Assembly (NCBI RefSeq): GCF_017874615.1
Contig: NZ_JAGIKV010000001.1
Span: 248,001 to 312,000, forward strand
DNA: 64,000 nucleotides
Direction of reading: 5' to 3'
From: Paenibacillus xylanexedens
Lineage (GTDB): Bacteria; Bacillota; Bacilli; Paenibacillales; Paenibacillaceae
Position numbers and translations under genes: made by a program. The stretch's first letter is position 1. Each line of letters begins with the position of its first letter. Below, piece after piece: positions 63,865 through 64,000 of the stretch. Below the pieces are notes generated by a model, which was not told where the DNA came from, ran no database searches, and saw only the letters and a list, made by a program, of their open reading frames with translations.

Positions 63865-64000
63865 GCCACTTCCTTACTTTCATTTTTTCCCGATTATTGG
63901 TATATTATCTCGTTTCATGTCTCTATATAGAAGATTAATAGAAAAATGGATCGGGAGAATGACAGAATAGTTACAAGCCCGGTTACAATCTACTTATCTC

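Noticed and set aside
1..64000. CRISPR arrays, tRNA/rRNA genes, transposase genes
   Set aside because: None seen on either strand by reading; no regularly spaced repeats and no transposase motifs in any frame.

Overview
The window looks like a Paenibacillus-type Firmicute chromosome. Evidence: strong AGGAGG-type ribosome binding sites with many GTG/TTG starts, a sporulation sigma-K gene, a YesM-like two-component kinase next to a carbohydrate ABC transporter, a viroplasmin-RNase H1 fusion and many lipoproteins. The assignment is inference from gene content. No rRNA, tRNA, CRISPR array or intact insertion sequence was seen.

Layout. 1-3.9 kb: 5' end of a sensor kinase gene (minus) and a divergent three-gene sugar ABC importer (plus). 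4.0-38.3 kb: one long minus-strand block read from 38.3 kb towards 4.0 kb, a hybrid NRPS/PKS biosynthetic cluster. Its order is: small membrane protein; a ~5600-residue megasynthase (C-A-T / KS-AT-T / C-A-T / KS-dead AT-T / C-A-T / C); a FAAL-ACP-KS protein with an eroded AT; free ACP; acyl-CoA dehydrogenase; discrete AT; class III aminotransferase; 3-hydroxyacyl-CoA dehydrogenase; FkbH-like HAD protein; second ACP; CPBP-like membrane protein without catalytic residues; type II thioesterase; MacB-type ABC permease and ATPase; then TetR and MFS genes with their own operator. Many junctions overlap by ATGA. A perfect TTGACA-N16-TATAAT promoter lies before the first gene.

How the cluster may work (inference). 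FAAL-ACP-KS, free ACP, discrete AT and aminotransferase are the parts that iturin/mycosubtilin synthetases use to make a beta-amino fatty acid starter, here split into separate genes. FkbH-like protein, small ACP, hydroxyacyl-CoA dehydrogenase and acyl-CoA dehydrogenase are the standard set for hydroxymalonyl-ACP; no O-methyltransferase is present. Two PKS modules have lost their AT and would depend on the discrete AT, while one module keeps an intact malonyl-type AT. The predicted product is a lipidated hybrid of three amino acids and polyketide C2 units. No KR, DH, ER, epimerase or cis-thioesterase domain was seen, and the megasynthase ends in a condensation domain.

38.6-45 kb: Rrf2 regulator with a perfect operator over its promoter, an NmrA-type oxidoreductase, KptA RNA phosphotransferase, an Imm48-like protein, an orphan Ser/Thr kinase, an alpha/beta hydrolase, RNase H1 and a relic of a YetF/DUF421 gene. 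45-48.3 kb: Fur-box-controlled siderophore uptake genes. 48.4-64 kb: MFS exporters, Lrp regulator, class C beta-lactamase-like hydrolase, amino acid permease, sigK with a degenerate partial copy beside it, secreted CE1-type esterase, ADP-ribosylglycohydrolase, a HAD phosphatase-mtlD pair, two lipoproteins and a membrane-anchored polysaccharide deacetylase.
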